Assembly: GCA_038255145.1 (NCBI GenBank)
Contig: JBBSLP010000037.1
Span: 1-56,258 of the forward strand
Reading direction: 5' to 3'
Length of the DNA: 56,258 nt
Source of the DNA: WHTX01 sp038255145
GTDB taxonomy: Bacteria; Actinomycetota; Acidimicrobiia; Acidimicrobiales; CAIXPF01
Shown here: one piece after another, positions 40,218 to 47,695 of the stretch
Layout: every line of letters begins with the position of its first letter
Numbering within the stretch: the stretch's first letter is position 1
The notes under the pieces: generated by a model
Seen by the model: the letters and a program-made list of their open reading frames with translations, nothing else
Told to the model about the DNA's origin: nothing
Database searches by the model: none
Made by a program: the position numbers and the translations under genes

Positions 40218-41276
40218 GTGGTTGGGAACCAGACGATCCTCCAGGCCAACACCGCCCTCGACAACGCCCGTGCTTCGGGCGACCGTCGGGGCGAGTGCCA
40301 GGCCCTGCTCGACCTGGGGCGGGGCTATGCCGCCGCCGGGCTGGCCGTGGATGCCGCCAGCACGTTCGAGGAGGCGGCCCGCACCGCCTGCGACATCGAC
40401 GACCCCTCGCTGTTGGCCAAGTCCCTGGCCAACGCCGGATCCCAGATGCACGCCTCGGGCCAGAACGACGACGGCCTGGCCCTGTCCCGCCAGGCCCTGG
40501 GCGAGTTCCGCCGCATCGGCGACCGGGGCGGCGAGCTGCGGGCCCTGACCAACTGCGCTGTCATCGAGGCCGCTCTGGGCTCGACCGACGACGCCGAGAC
40601 CTCGGCCGCCCAGGCCCTGGCCCTGGCCCGTGAGATCGACGACCGCCAGCTGCTCGGCCCCCTGTTGGGCCTGACGGCCGACATCCACGCGGCCCGGGGC
40701 CGGCCGGGTGACGCCCGCACCGCCCGTCAGCAGGCCGTCCAGGCCGCTCGACGCAGCGGAGAGGGCGCCGTGGTGGCCGTCCAGCTCGAGTCCCTGGGTG
40801 AGTTGCTGCTCGGCCAGCACGCCTACGACGAGGCCATCCGCACCTACTACGAGGCCGCCGAGCTGCATCGCACCCAGGGTGACCTGGCCGGCCGCTACCG
40901 CACCGTGCTCCAGCTCGGCCTCATCTACCAGCACCAGGAGCGATGGGCCGAGGCCCGGGCCGCCCTGGGCGAGGCCCTGGGCCTGGGCATGCAGGTGGGC
41001 GACTCGGCCCGGGCCCCGTTCGTGCAGGCCAGCCTGGCCAGCGCCCACCTGTGCCTCCAGGAGTGGGAGCCCGCCCACCGCCTGGCCACGGCGGCGGTGA
41101 CCTCGTACCGGGGCGTCGACCCCGTGGGCACGGGGCGGGCCCTGGTGTCGGTGGGTCAGGCCCTGTCCGGGCTCGGACGGGCCGACGAGGCCCGAGCGGC
41201 GTTCACCGAGGCCGAGGCCCTGCTCGACGGGGTCGACCCTGACGGCGCGGGCGTGGCCCGCAGCCTGTTGGGCTGA
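40218..41276 (+). CDS. TPR-repeat protein
   Basis: A 352-residue, wholly helical Ala-rich protein with about eight to nine tetratricopeptide-like units, one every 34-40 residues (for example AL...LG..YA.AG...DA..TFEEA and LG.LLLGQHAYDEAIRTYYEAAELH). No signal peptide, DNA-binding or enzymatic domain is seen, so it is likely a cytoplasmic scaffold or co-regulator. GTG 40218 lies 6 nt after a TACGCT box. It follows the two PLP enzymes by 54 bp but has its own promoter box. Confidence 0.8.
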   Translation: MVGNQTILQANTALDNARASGDRRGECQALLDLGRGYAAAGLAVDAASTFEEAARTACDIDDPSLLAKSLANAGSQMHASGQNDDGLALSRQALGEFRRIGDRGGELRALTNCAVIEAALGSTDDAETSAAQALALAREIDDRQLLGPLLGLTADIHAARGRPGDARTARQQAVQAARRSGEGAVVAVQLESLGELLLGQHAYDEAIRTYYEAAELHRTQGDLAGRYRTVLQLGLIYQHQERWAEARAALGEALGLGMQVGDSARAPFVQASLASAHLCLQEWEPAHRLATAAVTSYRGVDPVGTGRALVSVGQALSGLGRADEARAAFTEAEALLDGVDPDGAGVARSLLG

Positions 41277-41307
41277 CGCCTGAGGCCCCAGACCTCAGAC
41301 GTCAGGT

Positions 41308-41814
41308 CTAGGAGGCGGCGCCGATGGTGCTGATGGCGGGCTCGTCCGGGAGCTTGCTGCCGGGACGGCGCAGCCTGGTGAAGTCGATCTTCACCGTCAC
41401 CGGGGGCTCGGGCTCGTCGGCCGTGGGCTCTTCGGGCTCGACCTCGACGGACAGGTCACGACCGAGGCGCGACCACGTGGCCAGGGTGCCTCCGCCGATG
41501 AGGGGCAGGGGGGCCTGGGTCAGCTCCCAACCGTCAGCCTCGAGGGCCTTCTGGTAGAAGCCCATCACCGAGTCGACCGTGCCCGGCGTCTCGATGGTCA
41601 TGCTCTGCAGCAGGGACCGCTCGCCGTAGGCCTTGAGGATGACGGTGGCCTCGTCGGGCTGGGGCAGGTCCTTGAACTCGACCCTGATGAAGCGCTCGCC
41701 GCCGACGTGGGGCTGGGCGGTCGGTTCGACCTCCTTGCCGCACGCGGTCAGCCCGATCGCACCGAGCGCCAGCGCTGCCACCGCCAACCGGACCCGCGTG
41801 TCGAGCTTCATCAC
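41308..41814 (-). CDS. Small lipoprotein of unknown function
   Basis: A 168-residue exported protein. The signal peptide ends in a clear lipobox LTAC with Cys25. The mature part has FIRVEFKDLPQPDEATVILKAYGERSLLQSM followed by a DSVMGFYQKALEADGWELTQAP segment. The latter is the (alpha+beta) pattern of a small domain widespread in actinobacterial lipoproteins whose role is unclear. The C-terminal part is acidic (EPEEPTADEPEPP). The start is GTG 41814 or ATG 41811; a minus-strand TACGCT box 6 nt upstream favours the GTG. Confidence 0.8.
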   Translation of the reverse strand: MMKLDTRVRLAVAALALGAIGLTACGKEVEPTAQPHVGGERFIRVEFKDLPQPDEATVILKAYGERSLLQSMTIETPGTVDSVMGFYQKALEADGWELTQAPLPLIGGGTLATWSRLGRDLSVEVEPEEPTADEPEPPVTVKIDFTRLRRPGSKLPDEPAISTIGAAS

Positions 41815-41820
41815 CGACGC

Positions 41821-41826
41821 AGCGTA
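41821..41826 (-). promoter_or_regulatory. -10 box (TACGCT)
   Basis: Minus-strand TACGCT ends 6 nt before GTG 41814. Confidence 0.45.
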
Positions 41827-41902
41827 CTGAAGGCGGGGCCGACGGTGGAAACCGCGCCGCTCCCGTCGTCGGGGAGCGGTCATCCGGAGCGCGGCGTCGG
41901 CC

Positions 41903-43120
41903 TCAGCGGACCCGGCGGCTGACGAGGGTGCCGTCGGCCTCCAGGCGGTCGATCTCGTCGCTGGCCAGGCCCAGGACACCAGCCATGACCTCGCGGTTGT
42001 GCTGGCCCTGGTGGGCGGCGGGACCGGCCACCCCGACGTCGAGCCCCGAGAAGCGCAGGGGGGAGGTGGGCAGCAGGACGGTGCCGCCCTCGCCGTCGTC
42101 CACGGGGGTGAAGGCGCCCCGGGCCACGGCCCAGTCCTCGGTGGGCAGCTCGTCGATGCGCTTGACGGCGCCGACGGCCACCCGCTCGCGGCCCACGAAG
42201 GCCTCGAACGTGGCCAGGTCGGCGAAGCCCAGGGCCCAGGCTCGGACCACGGCGTCGATGTCGTCGATGCGGCCGGCCCGCTCGTCGAGGGTGCCCCAGC
42301 CCGGCCGGGCCACCAGGTCCTCACGGCCCATGAGCCGGCACATGGCGGGGAAGGTGGCGGCCGGGTTGCCGGGCAGCTGCACGTCGGTGCCGTCGGCCAG
42401 GGTGACGATGGTGGCCCGGGCCGGGTTGACGATGGGCACCTCGTCACCGGGGCCGCCGTTGGCCTCGATGGCGGTGAACTCCATGTGGGCGAGGACGGTC
42501 TCGGCCATGGACACGTCGACGTGCTGGCCCTCGCCGGTGCGCTCGCGCCAGAAAAGGGCGGCGAGGATGGCCGAGGTGGCTTGGGAGGCGGCGGCGAAGT
42601 CGGCGTGGGACACGGCCTCGGGCACCGGGGCCCGGCCCCGGGCCCGGGCGGTGAAGTCGACCAGGCCGGCCTCGGCGTGGACCACGGGGGCGTAGGCCCG
42701 CCGGCCGGCGGCGGGGCCGTCCTGGCCGTAGCCGGATATGGAGCACCAGATGAGGCCGGGCTTGGCCGCCCGCAGCTCGGCGGGGTCGAGGCCCAGGCGG
42801 GCCATGACCCCGGGGCGGAAGTTCTCCACGACGATGTCGCTGGCCAGGGCCAGGCGCCGGGCCAGGTCGCGTCCCTCAGTACCGGACAGGTCGACGCAGA
42901 TGCAGCGCTTGCCGCAGTTGACCTGGGAGAAGTAGATGGACACACCGCCCCGGCGGGGCTTGATCTTGCGGGTCAGGTCGCCCTCGGGGGGTTCGAGCTT
43001 GATGACCTCGGCCCCCATGTCGGCCAGCCACCGGGTGCAGGCCGGCCCGGCCACCACCCGGGAGAAGTCGGCCACCCTGATGCCCTCGAGCGGCCTGCGC
43101 CGCACCCCCTGTGCCCCCAT
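41903..43120 (-). CDS. CaiB/BaiF family CoA transferase (class III)
   Basis: Moves CoA between carboxylic acids. The 405-residue protein shows RVADFSRVVAGPACTRWLADMGAEVIKLEPPEGD at the N-terminus (the strongest family mark), VDLSGTEGRDLARRLALASDIVVENFRPGVMARLGLD, and the presumed catalytic Asp at 174 in SHADFAAASQATSAILAAL. WRERTGEGQHVDVSM also matches. Length and motifs are complete. Substrates range from carnitine and bile acids to oxalate and succinate, so the specific acid is not known. ATG 43120 was selected over a longer frame because a TACCGT box ends 8 nt upstream. It diverges from the glyoxalase-like gene. Confidence 0.93.
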   Translation of the reverse strand: MGAQGVRRRPLEGIRVADFSRVVAGPACTRWLADMGAEVIKLEPPEGDLTRKIKPRRGGVSIYFSQVNCGKRCICVDLSGTEGRDLARRLALASDIVVENFRPGVMARLGLDPAELRAAKPGLIWCSISGYGQDGPAAGRRAYAPVVHAEAGLVDFTARARGRAPVPEAVSHADFAAASQATSAILAALFWRERTGEGQHVDVSMAETVLAHMEFTAIEANGGPGDEVPIVNPARATIVTLADGTDVQLPGNPAATFPAMCRLMGREDLVARPGWGTLDERAGRIDDIDAVVRAWALGFADLATFEAFVGRERVAVGAVKRIDELPTEDWAVARGAFTPVDDGEGGTVLLPTSPLRFSGLDVGVAGPAAHQGQHNREVMAGVLGLASDEIDRLEADGTLVSRRVR

Positions 43121-43128
43121 CGCGCCGC

Positions 43129-43134
43129 ACGGTA
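43129..43134 (-). promoter_or_regulatory. -10 box (TACCGT)
   Basis: Minus-strand TACCGT ends 8 nt before ATG 43120. Confidence 0.45.
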
Positions 43135-43202
43135 CCGCCTCCGCGCCCTCCCCACCGCCAACGCCGCGGCACGGCGGGGGCCGGCGATGCGATGCTGCAC
43201 CC

Positions 43203-43838
43203 ATGCCCGGGCTGCCCATCGATCACCTCGTGTTCGCCACCCTCGACCTCGACGCCACCGCCGCCGACCTCGAGGCCCGCACCGGGGTCCGCGCCGCCCC
43301 CGGGGGTAGCCACGTGGGGCGGGGCACCCGCAACCAGCTGCTGTCCCTGGCTGCCGACGGGACCGCCGGTCCCTACCTGGAGCTGATCGGCCCCGATCCC
43401 GACCAGGGCGAACCGGTGGGGCCCCGACCCTTCGGCCTCGACGACGTGACCGCCAGCCGCCTGGTGGGCTTCGCCGTGACCAGCGACGACCTGGCCACCG
43501 TCGTGGCCGCGTCCCGGGCCGCGGGCTACGACCCCGGGGAGGTGGCGGCCATGTCCCGGGCCACGCCCGACGGCGGCCTGCTGCAGTGGGAGCTGACACC
43601 GGGCCCGGGCTTCGACGGCCTCGTCCCCTTCGTCATCGACTGGAAGGGCACCCCCCACCCCTCGACCACCAACCCCCGCGGCGCCACCCTGGTCAGCCTG
43701 CGGGGCGAGCACCCCGACCCCGACGGCGTCCGCCTCGCTCTGGCCGCCCTGGGCGTGGACATCGAGGTCACCCAGGGCGCGACCCCCGCGCTGGTGGCCG
43801 AGCTCGACACCCCCAATGGGCGCATCACCCTCACCTGA
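43203..43838 (+). CDS. Glyoxalase-like (VOC superfamily) protein
   Basis: A 211-residue cytoplasmic protein of the glyoxalase_3-like group. IDHLVFATLDLDATAADLEARTGV at the start carries the first metal-ligand His. YLELIGPDPDQGEPVGPRPFGLDD and the GFAVTSDDLATVVAASRAAGYDPGEV half complete the paired fold. LLQWELTPG and FVIDWKGTPHPS match the family. It could be a lyase, isomerase or dioxygenase, or a binding protein; no more can be said. A weak GATGCT box ends 6 nt before ATG 43203. Confidence 0.82.
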   Translation: MPGLPIDHLVFATLDLDATAADLEARTGVRAAPGGSHVGRGTRNQLLSLAADGTAGPYLELIGPDPDQGEPVGPRPFGLDDVTASRLVGFAVTSDDLATVVAASRAAGYDPGEVAAMSRATPDGGLLQWELTPGPGFDGLVPFVIDWKGTPHPSTTNPRGATLVSLRGEHPDPDGVRLALAALGVDIEVTQGATPALVAELDTPNGRITLT

Positions 43839-43911
43839 GCACGGCCCCGGCGTCCTGGTCTTCGGCCCGCCACCGAGCTCTCCAGCGGCGTTGCGGGGAA
43901 GCGGGCCCGGG

Positions 43912-43917
43912 TAGGCT
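43912..43917 (+). promoter_or_regulatory. -10 box (TAGGCT)
   Basis: TAGGCT ends 6 nt before GTG 43924, suggesting a leaderless toxin-antitoxin message. Confidence 0.5.
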
Positions 43918-43923
43918 GGCGCA

Positions 43924-44322
43924 GTGGCCATGGTGGACGCAGACGAGGTGTTGACCGGCCCGGCGGGCCGCGTGGCGCTGTACTTCGTTGCGCATCCAGA
44001 TCAGGTCGACGGGCTGCTCAGGTCCACCGGCGTCCTCGTCGATGCGGTCGAGGACGCTGCGGAGGTCTCCCGGCTGGCCAGGACCGGCGGGCTACTCGTC
44101 ATGTCCGATGACGGGCTGGCCCTGGTAGCTGCCAGGTTCGTGCGCCTGCTCCTGCAGGTCGATGTCGCCACCCTCGCTGCGGCCGTCGAAGCGCCTGAAG
44201 GCCCTGCGGCCGCCGAGCTGGTCGTGAACGACGCTGTGCTGGTGTCGGGACCGTGGGACGAGGACGACCCCGGCTACGCCATCCTGGCCGCCGAGCACAT
44301 CGCCGCAACGCAGGGTGGCTGA
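43924..44322 (+). CDS. Unrecognised 132-residue protein, candidate partner/antitoxin of the MazF-like toxin
   Basis: An acidic, Ala/Val-rich protein beginning MAMVDADEVLTGPAGRVAL with no clear match. It lacks the short swapped-hairpin (AbrB/MazE) or ribbon-helix-helix pattern of usual MazF partners. A region VLVDAVEDAAEVSRLARTGGLLVMSDDGLALVAARFVRLLL looks helical, and the acidic tail VSGPWDEDDPGYAILAAEHIAAT could cover a toxin groove, as MazE tails do. The gene overlaps the toxin by 8 nt, the usual sign of a coupled pair. Codon use is less G/C-rich than neighbours (e.g. GTT, CAT, GCA codons), which hints at transfer. A role as antitoxin is inferred from position only. Confidence 0.6.
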   Translation: MAMVDADEVLTGPAGRVALYFVAHPDQVDGLLRSTGVLVDAVEDAAEVSRLARTGGLLVMSDDGLALVAARFVRLLLQVDVATLAAAVEAPEGPAAAELVVNDAVLVSGPWDEDDPGYAILAAEHIAATQGG

Positions 44323-44641
44323 GGCTCCCGAAAGGGGCGAGGTCTACTGGTACGAGTTCGAGTCGCCCGACAAGCGCAGGCCCGTCGTCGTCGTCTCCCG
44401 CAACCGCGCCAACGCCGTGTTGCGCCACGTCCACGTCGTTCCCGTCACCACTGCTGACCGGCGGTACGTGCCCACGGCAGTCGAACTGGACGCTGGTGAA
44501 CCCGTCGCCGGCTTCGTCATGGCGGACGGCCTGCAGCTCATCTCGAAGGCCAGCCTCCACGAACCGGGGGGCCGGCTCAGCGCCGAGGCCATGCGGCAGA
44601 TCGGAAGGGCGTTGCTCATCACCCTCGACATCGAGGTGTGA
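44315..44641 (+). CDS. MazF/PemK-type endoribonuclease toxin
   Basis: A 108-residue protein of the CcdB/MazF fold. RGEVYWYEFESPDKRRPVVVVSRN (residues 7-30) and VHVVPVTTADRRYVPTAVELD are family-typical, with the catalytic-site Arg and Thr of the MazF groove in RRPVVVVSRN and VPVTT. VMADGLQLISKASLHEP corresponds to the QlrtidkrRl segment. It would cut single-stranded RNA at short sequences and slow growth. The start GTG overlaps the 3' end of the upstream gene by 8 nt. The pair sits between ordinary metabolic genes without any other mobile-element trace. Confidence 0.88.
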   Translation: MAEAPERGEVYWYEFESPDKRRPVVVVSRNRANAVLRHVHVVPVTTADRRYVPTAVELDAGEPVAGFVMADGLQLISKASLHEPGGRLSAEAMRQIGRALLITLDIEV

Positions 44642-44700
44642 GACCGCCTTCACTGATCGTCCAGGGCCCTCCGGCTGCGCCGGTTGCCGCCCCCGGTGCC

Positions 44701-44706
44701 TACCAT
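44701..44706 (+). promoter_or_regulatory. -10 box (TACCAT)
   Basis: TACCAT ends 7 nt before ATG 44714, consistent with a leaderless start. Confidence 0.5.
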
Positions 44707-44713
44707 CGCCGCC

Positions 44714-45862
44714 ATGCGCACCGGGGTGTTCCTGTTCGGCGGCGTGGAGCTCGACGATGCCGGGGCCGGCCCGCCGGCGCCCACCGATCGGCGGGCCACG
44801 CAGGACGAGATGTGGCGGGCCACCGAGCGCATCCTCGACATGGGCGTGACCAGCGAGCGGCTGGGCTACGACCTGTTCTGGCTGACCGAGCACCACTTCC
44901 AGTACGAGGGCTACGAGGTCGTCCCCAACGGCATCCTCTTCGGCGCCGTGCTCGCCGAGCGCACCCGCCACATCCGCATCGGCACCATGTTCAACGTGGT
45001 GCCCCAATGGCACCCCCTCAAGCTGGCCGAGGACTTCGCCTTCCTGCACAACATCTCCGGCGGCCGCGGCGTGCTCGGCGTGGGCCGGGGCACCGTCCCT
45101 CGCGAGGCCGAGACCCTGGGCACCCCGGTGGGTTCGTTCGACAACCCCGACGGCGCCGACGCCGACCGCATCAACCGCGAGGTGTTCGACGAGTCCGTCG
45201 AGGTCATGCGGGCCGCCTTCGAGAACGAGACCTTCAGCTTCCACGGCAAGCACATCGACCTGCCGCCCCGGGGCATCCCCGACCGAGGTGGCTTCGTCGA
45301 GGAGCTGACCCTGGTCCCCCGGCCCCGCCACCCCGTCGAGTGGTGGCAGGCCGTGACCTCTCCCCCCACGCTCGAGGCCGTGCCCCGCAAGGGCTTGGGA
45401 GGGGTGTTCTGGCTCAAGCACCACCGCTTCATCCGTGAGTGGTGGGAGCGCTTCGCCGAGCTCCACCACCAGCACCGGGGCACCGAGCTGTCCCCCGGCG
45501 AGAAGCGCATGCTCGTGCTCAACGTCCGCATCGGGGACACCCACGAAGAGGCGTGGCGCTCGGCCCGCCCCGGCCACGACGAGTTCTGGAAGTTCCTCGG
45601 CCCCTACGGCTGGAGCCGGGGCTACATGGAGGCCGACGGCCAGCCGGCCCCGCCCGGGCTCATCCCCACCCTCGAGGAGTCCATCGAGAACCGGACCTGG
45701 ATCGTGGGCACGCCCGACGAGGTGGCCGAGGGCATCGCCGGCTACCGCGACGAGCTCGGCCTGACCGAGCTGTGCCTGTTCCCCAACTTCCCCGGCGACA
45801 GCTACGACGTCACCGAGGAGCAGCTGCAGCGCTACGCCGAGCAGGTCCGGCCCCTCCTGTGA
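44714..45862 (+). CDS. LLM class flavin-dependent oxidoreductase
   Basis: A 382-residue luciferase-superfamily enzyme, paralogue of the gene at 7218-8435. Shared blocks: TEHHFQYEGYEVVPN, MFNVVPQWHPLKLAED, GVGRGTVPREAETLG and, in the second half, an EE-VI-A-W helix. ATG 44714 is preceded by a TACCAT box at 7 nt. Its stop codon shares one base with the start of the glutamine-amidotransferase-like gene (TGATG), so the two are coupled. Possible joint roles include opening or cleaving an amide or nitrogen heterocycle, but that is speculation. Confidence 0.87.
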   Translation: MRTGVFLFGGVELDDAGAGPPAPTDRRATQDEMWRATERILDMGVTSERLGYDLFWLTEHHFQYEGYEVVPNGILFGAVLAERTRHIRIGTMFNVVPQWHPLKLAEDFAFLHNISGGRGVLGVGRGTVPREAETLGTPVGSFDNPDGADADRINREVFDESVEVMRAAFENETFSFHGKHIDLPPRGIPDRGGFVEELTLVPRPRHPVEWWQAVTSPPTLEAVPRKGLGGVFWLKHHRFIREWWERFAELHHQHRGTELSPGEKRMLVLNVRIGDTHEEAWRSARPGHDEFWKFLGPYGWSRGYMEADGQPAPPGLIPTLEESIENRTWIVGTPDEVAEGIAGYRDELGLTELCLFPNFPGDSYDVTEEQLQRYAEQVRPLL

Positions 45863-46644
45863 TGACCGACCCCGTGTCCACCCACCGGCGCCCCCTGGTG
45901 GCCATCACCGGGCGGCCCACGGCGGAGGGCAAGCCCTGGAGCTCCCCCGGCTTCGGTTCGCCGGCCGTCTACACCCAGGCCATCGAGCGGGCCGGGGGCA
46001 TCGGCGCCGTGCTGCTGCCCTCGCCGACCTCGGACGACGACGCCGTGGCCGACGCCGAGGCCAGCGCCCGCCTGGCTCCCTTCGACGGGTTGGTGCTGAC
46101 CGGTGGGCCCGACGTCGACCCCACCCGCTACGGCCAGGAACGCCACCCCTCCACCTACGGGGTGAACCCCATGGTCGACGGGGTCGAGGCCGCGCTGTTG
46201 CGGGCCGCCCTGGCCATGGGCCTGCCCACCCTGGCCATCTGCCGGGGCCTGCAGGTCACCAACGTGGTCCTCGGTGGCACCCTGCACCAGCACATCGAGG
46301 AGCTCGGTCTGGCCTGTGACCACGGCCGCCCCACGGCGGACGCCGGCAGCTCGCTCGTGGCCGTCACCCCCGGGTCCCTCCTGGCCCAGGCCCTGGGCAC
46401 CACCGAGGTGCGCTCGGTCTGCTACCACCACCAGGCCGTCGACCAGCTGGGACGCGACCTGGTCGTCACCGCCCGGGCCCCGGACGGCACCGTCGAGGGC
46501 ATGGAGCTGCCCGACACGAGGGGCTGGTTCGTGGCCGTGCAGTGGCACCCCGAACTGGCCGCGGTGGACGACCCCGTCAACCAGACCCTGTTCGACAGCT
46601 TCGTGGCCGTGTGCGCCGCGGCCCGGGTCTCCCGCCACAGCTGA
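45862..46644 (+). CDS. Class-I glutamine amidotransferase-like hydrolase (PuuD/peptidase C26 family)
   Basis: A 260-residue protein of the gamma-glutamyl-gamma-aminobutyrate hydrolase type. The nucleophile C127 lies in AICRGLQV, and the His/Glu pair H229 and E231 lie in QWHPEL, so the triad is complete. PLVAITGRP at the start, GLVLTGGPDVDPTRYGQ near 76-92 and YHHQAVD near 188 are typical. PuuD releases GABA from gamma-glutamyl-GABA in putrescine breakdown, but the family also includes other gamma-glutamyl peptidases. Coupled by one-base overlap to the LLM enzyme. The aminotransferase at 47696 may belong to the same catabolism. Confidence 0.9.
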   Translation: MTDPVSTHRRPLVAITGRPTAEGKPWSSPGFGSPAVYTQAIERAGGIGAVLLPSPTSDDDAVADAEASARLAPFDGLVLTGGPDVDPTRYGQERHPSTYGVNPMVDGVEAALLRAALAMGLPTLAICRGLQVTNVVLGGTLHQHIEELGLACDHGRPTADAGSSLVAVTPGSLLAQALGTTEVRSVCYHHQAVDQLGRDLVVTARAPDGTVEGMELPDTRGWFVAVQWHPELAAVDDPVNQTLFDSFVAVCAAARVSRHS

Positions 46645-46664
46645 GGGCCGCAGGCGCCGTCGGC

Positions 46665-47294
46665 TCAGGCCGGCGTCCCCGACGCGGCGTCGGCCGGGGG
46701 GCGCTCCCCCACGGGGCGGGCGGGGATGCCCACGGCCACGCAACCGTCGGGTAGGTCCCTGGTCACCACCGAGCCCGCCCCGACGGCCACCCGGCGACCG
46801 ATGGTCACCCCGGGCAGCACCACGGTGCCGGCCCCCAGCCACGACCCCGCGCCGATGCGCACGGGGGCCTCGGGGGCAGCCTGGCGCCCGATGGGTAGGT
46901 CGGGGTCGCTCCAAGCGTGGTTCTGGTCGGTGATGTACACGTTGGGCCCGGTGTAGACGTCGTCCTCGACCACGATCGACAGGTGGCCGACGATGCTCGA
47001 GCCCCGCCCGATCACACAGCGGTCCCCAATGGTGACGATCTGATCGGTGATGAGGGCCTGGCCCGGGACCATGCCCGCGGACAGGCTGATGAAGGGGCCG
47101 AGGATGGTGTCGCGCCCGATGCGGATGCCGGCTTCGCCGTAGAGGGCGGACCAGGGGAAGCACAGCAGGCTGCCGGGCCCGAAGGCGGTGAAGCGTTGAC
47201 CGCGTCGGGTGTCGGCCGTGACCGAGGCCCACACCCCCACCCGGTCCCAGGCTCCGTGGAGCACGTCGACCACAGCCGCCCGGGGCCTGCGCAT
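46665..47294 (-). CDS. Hexapeptide-repeat acyltransferase
   Basis: A 209-residue left-handed beta-helix enzyme of the maltose/galactoside or serine O-acetyltransferase type. Repeats of the [LIV]-G-x4 pattern run IRIGRDTILGPF, VTIGDRCVIGRGSSI, VEDDVYTGPNVYITDQNHAWSD (the catalytic His is the H of NHAW), VRIGAGSWLGAGTVVLPGVTIGRRVAVGAGSVVTRDLPDG and AVGIPARPVG. A roughly 40-residue N-terminus precedes the helix. ATG 47294 was chosen as the first start after the terminator-like element at 47311-47345; the open frame itself continues upstream without a stop, so a longer start (TTG 47390) cannot be ruled out. Acceptor sugar or metabolite unknown. Confidence 0.88.
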   Translation of the reverse strand: MRRPRAAVVDVLHGAWDRVGVWASVTADTRRGQRFTAFGPGSLLCFPWSALYGEAGIRIGRDTILGPFISLSAGMVPGQALITDQIVTIGDRCVIGRGSSIVGHLSIVVEDDVYTGPNVYITDQNHAWSDPDLPIGRQAAPEAPVRIGAGSWLGAGTVVLPGVTIGRRVAVGAGSVVTRDLPDGCVAVGIPARPVGERPPADAASGTPA

Positions 47295-47310
47295 CCGCCG
47301 GACCGTAGGG

Positions 47311-47345
47311 GAAAAAGAGCACCGGCGCCCCGAAGGGCGCCAGTG
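47311..47345 (-). terminator. Rho-independent terminator inside the leader of the acyltransferase
   Basis: An 11-bp GC-rich stem (47345-47335 with 47331-47321 region, one G-T pair) with a TTCG loop on the minus strand is followed by CTCTTTTT at 47319-47312. It ends 17 nt before ATG 47294. Its 5' arm overlaps an alternative hairpin GCCAG-TCA-CTGGC at 47351-47339. Confidence 0.85.
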
Positions 47346-47441
47346 ACTGGCTGCGACGTCTCCTTCCCCCCGGCTGGAGCCGTCTCGCAACCCATGAGAG
47401 ACCTTGTGTCACCGTCCCGGTGAGTGGGGCTCGCTGTGTTG
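47311..47441 (-). ncRNA. Structured leader RNA or small RNA, about 130 nt, ending in a terminator
   Basis: Transcription is expected to start about 7 nt after the -10 box, near 47441. The RNA holds a CACCG-GGA-CGGTG hairpin (47418-47406 region), a GTCTC...GAGAC pairing that competes with a second stem GCGA-CG-CTCC / GGAG-CG-TCGC enclosing GGGGGG, an antiterminator-like GCCAG/CTGGC hairpin and the terminator. This fits a riboswitch-like or attenuator control of the downstream acyltransferase, or a stand-alone sRNA. It matches no riboswitch class I can recall. No short leader ORF with repeated codons was seen. Confidence 0.55.
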
Positions 47442-47447
47442 AACGTC

Positions 47448-47477
47448 ACAGTAGGGCGAAGTCGACGACAGTGTCAA
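47448..47477 (-). promoter_or_regulatory. Consensus-like sigma-70 promoter (TTGACA-18-TACTGT)
   Basis: The -35 TTGACA is at 47477-47472 and the -10 TACTGT is at 47453-47448 on the minus strand, with 18 nt between. It is the most consensus-like -35 element I found in the window. Confidence 0.7.
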
Positions 47478-47487
47478 GCCGCTAGGG

Positions 47488-47527
47488 CGGACACTTCCCG
47501 GACAGTTCCCGGACAGTTCCCGGACGG
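47488..47527. repeat. 11-bp iterons upstream of the leader promoter
   Basis: Unit CGGACA(C/G)TTCC is repeated at 47488-47498, 47499-47509 and 47510-47520, plus partial CGGACGG at 47521-47527. The nearest copy ends 10 bp before the -35 box. A period of one helical turn suggests a protein binding array on one face of the DNA. Confidence 0.7.
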
Positions 47528-47551
47528 CCGCCGGGCGGGATGGGCGGGGCC

Positions 47552-47629
47552 TCAACCGCGTCGGTTGCGCACGGCGGCGAGGACGATGAGGACGATGGCC
47601 AGCAGGGCGATGATGAGCAGGAGGACCAC
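47552..47629 (-). CDS. Candidate 25-residue membrane micro-protein
   Basis: A short frame from GTG 47629 to TGA 47552 encodes MVLLLIIALLAIVLIVLAAVRNRRG, one hydrophobic span with a basic tail. The frame stays open upstream for about 15 more codons without an ATG. It resembles the small hydrophobic proteins common in actinobacteria, but no ribosome-binding site supports it, and hydrophobic codons in GC-rich DNA can arise by chance. Confidence 0.25.
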   Translation of the reverse strand: MVLLLIIALLAIVLIVLAAVRNRRG

Positions 47630-47695
47630 AGCCGGGAACGGTAGGCGCGACCGGCGGTAGGGTCCGAGGCGTTCTCACCCGCTTGGGAGGCACCG

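Noticed and set aside
47488..47527. CRISPR-like repeats
   Set aside because: Units are contiguous 11-bp tandem copies without spacers, so they are iterons and not a CRISPR array.
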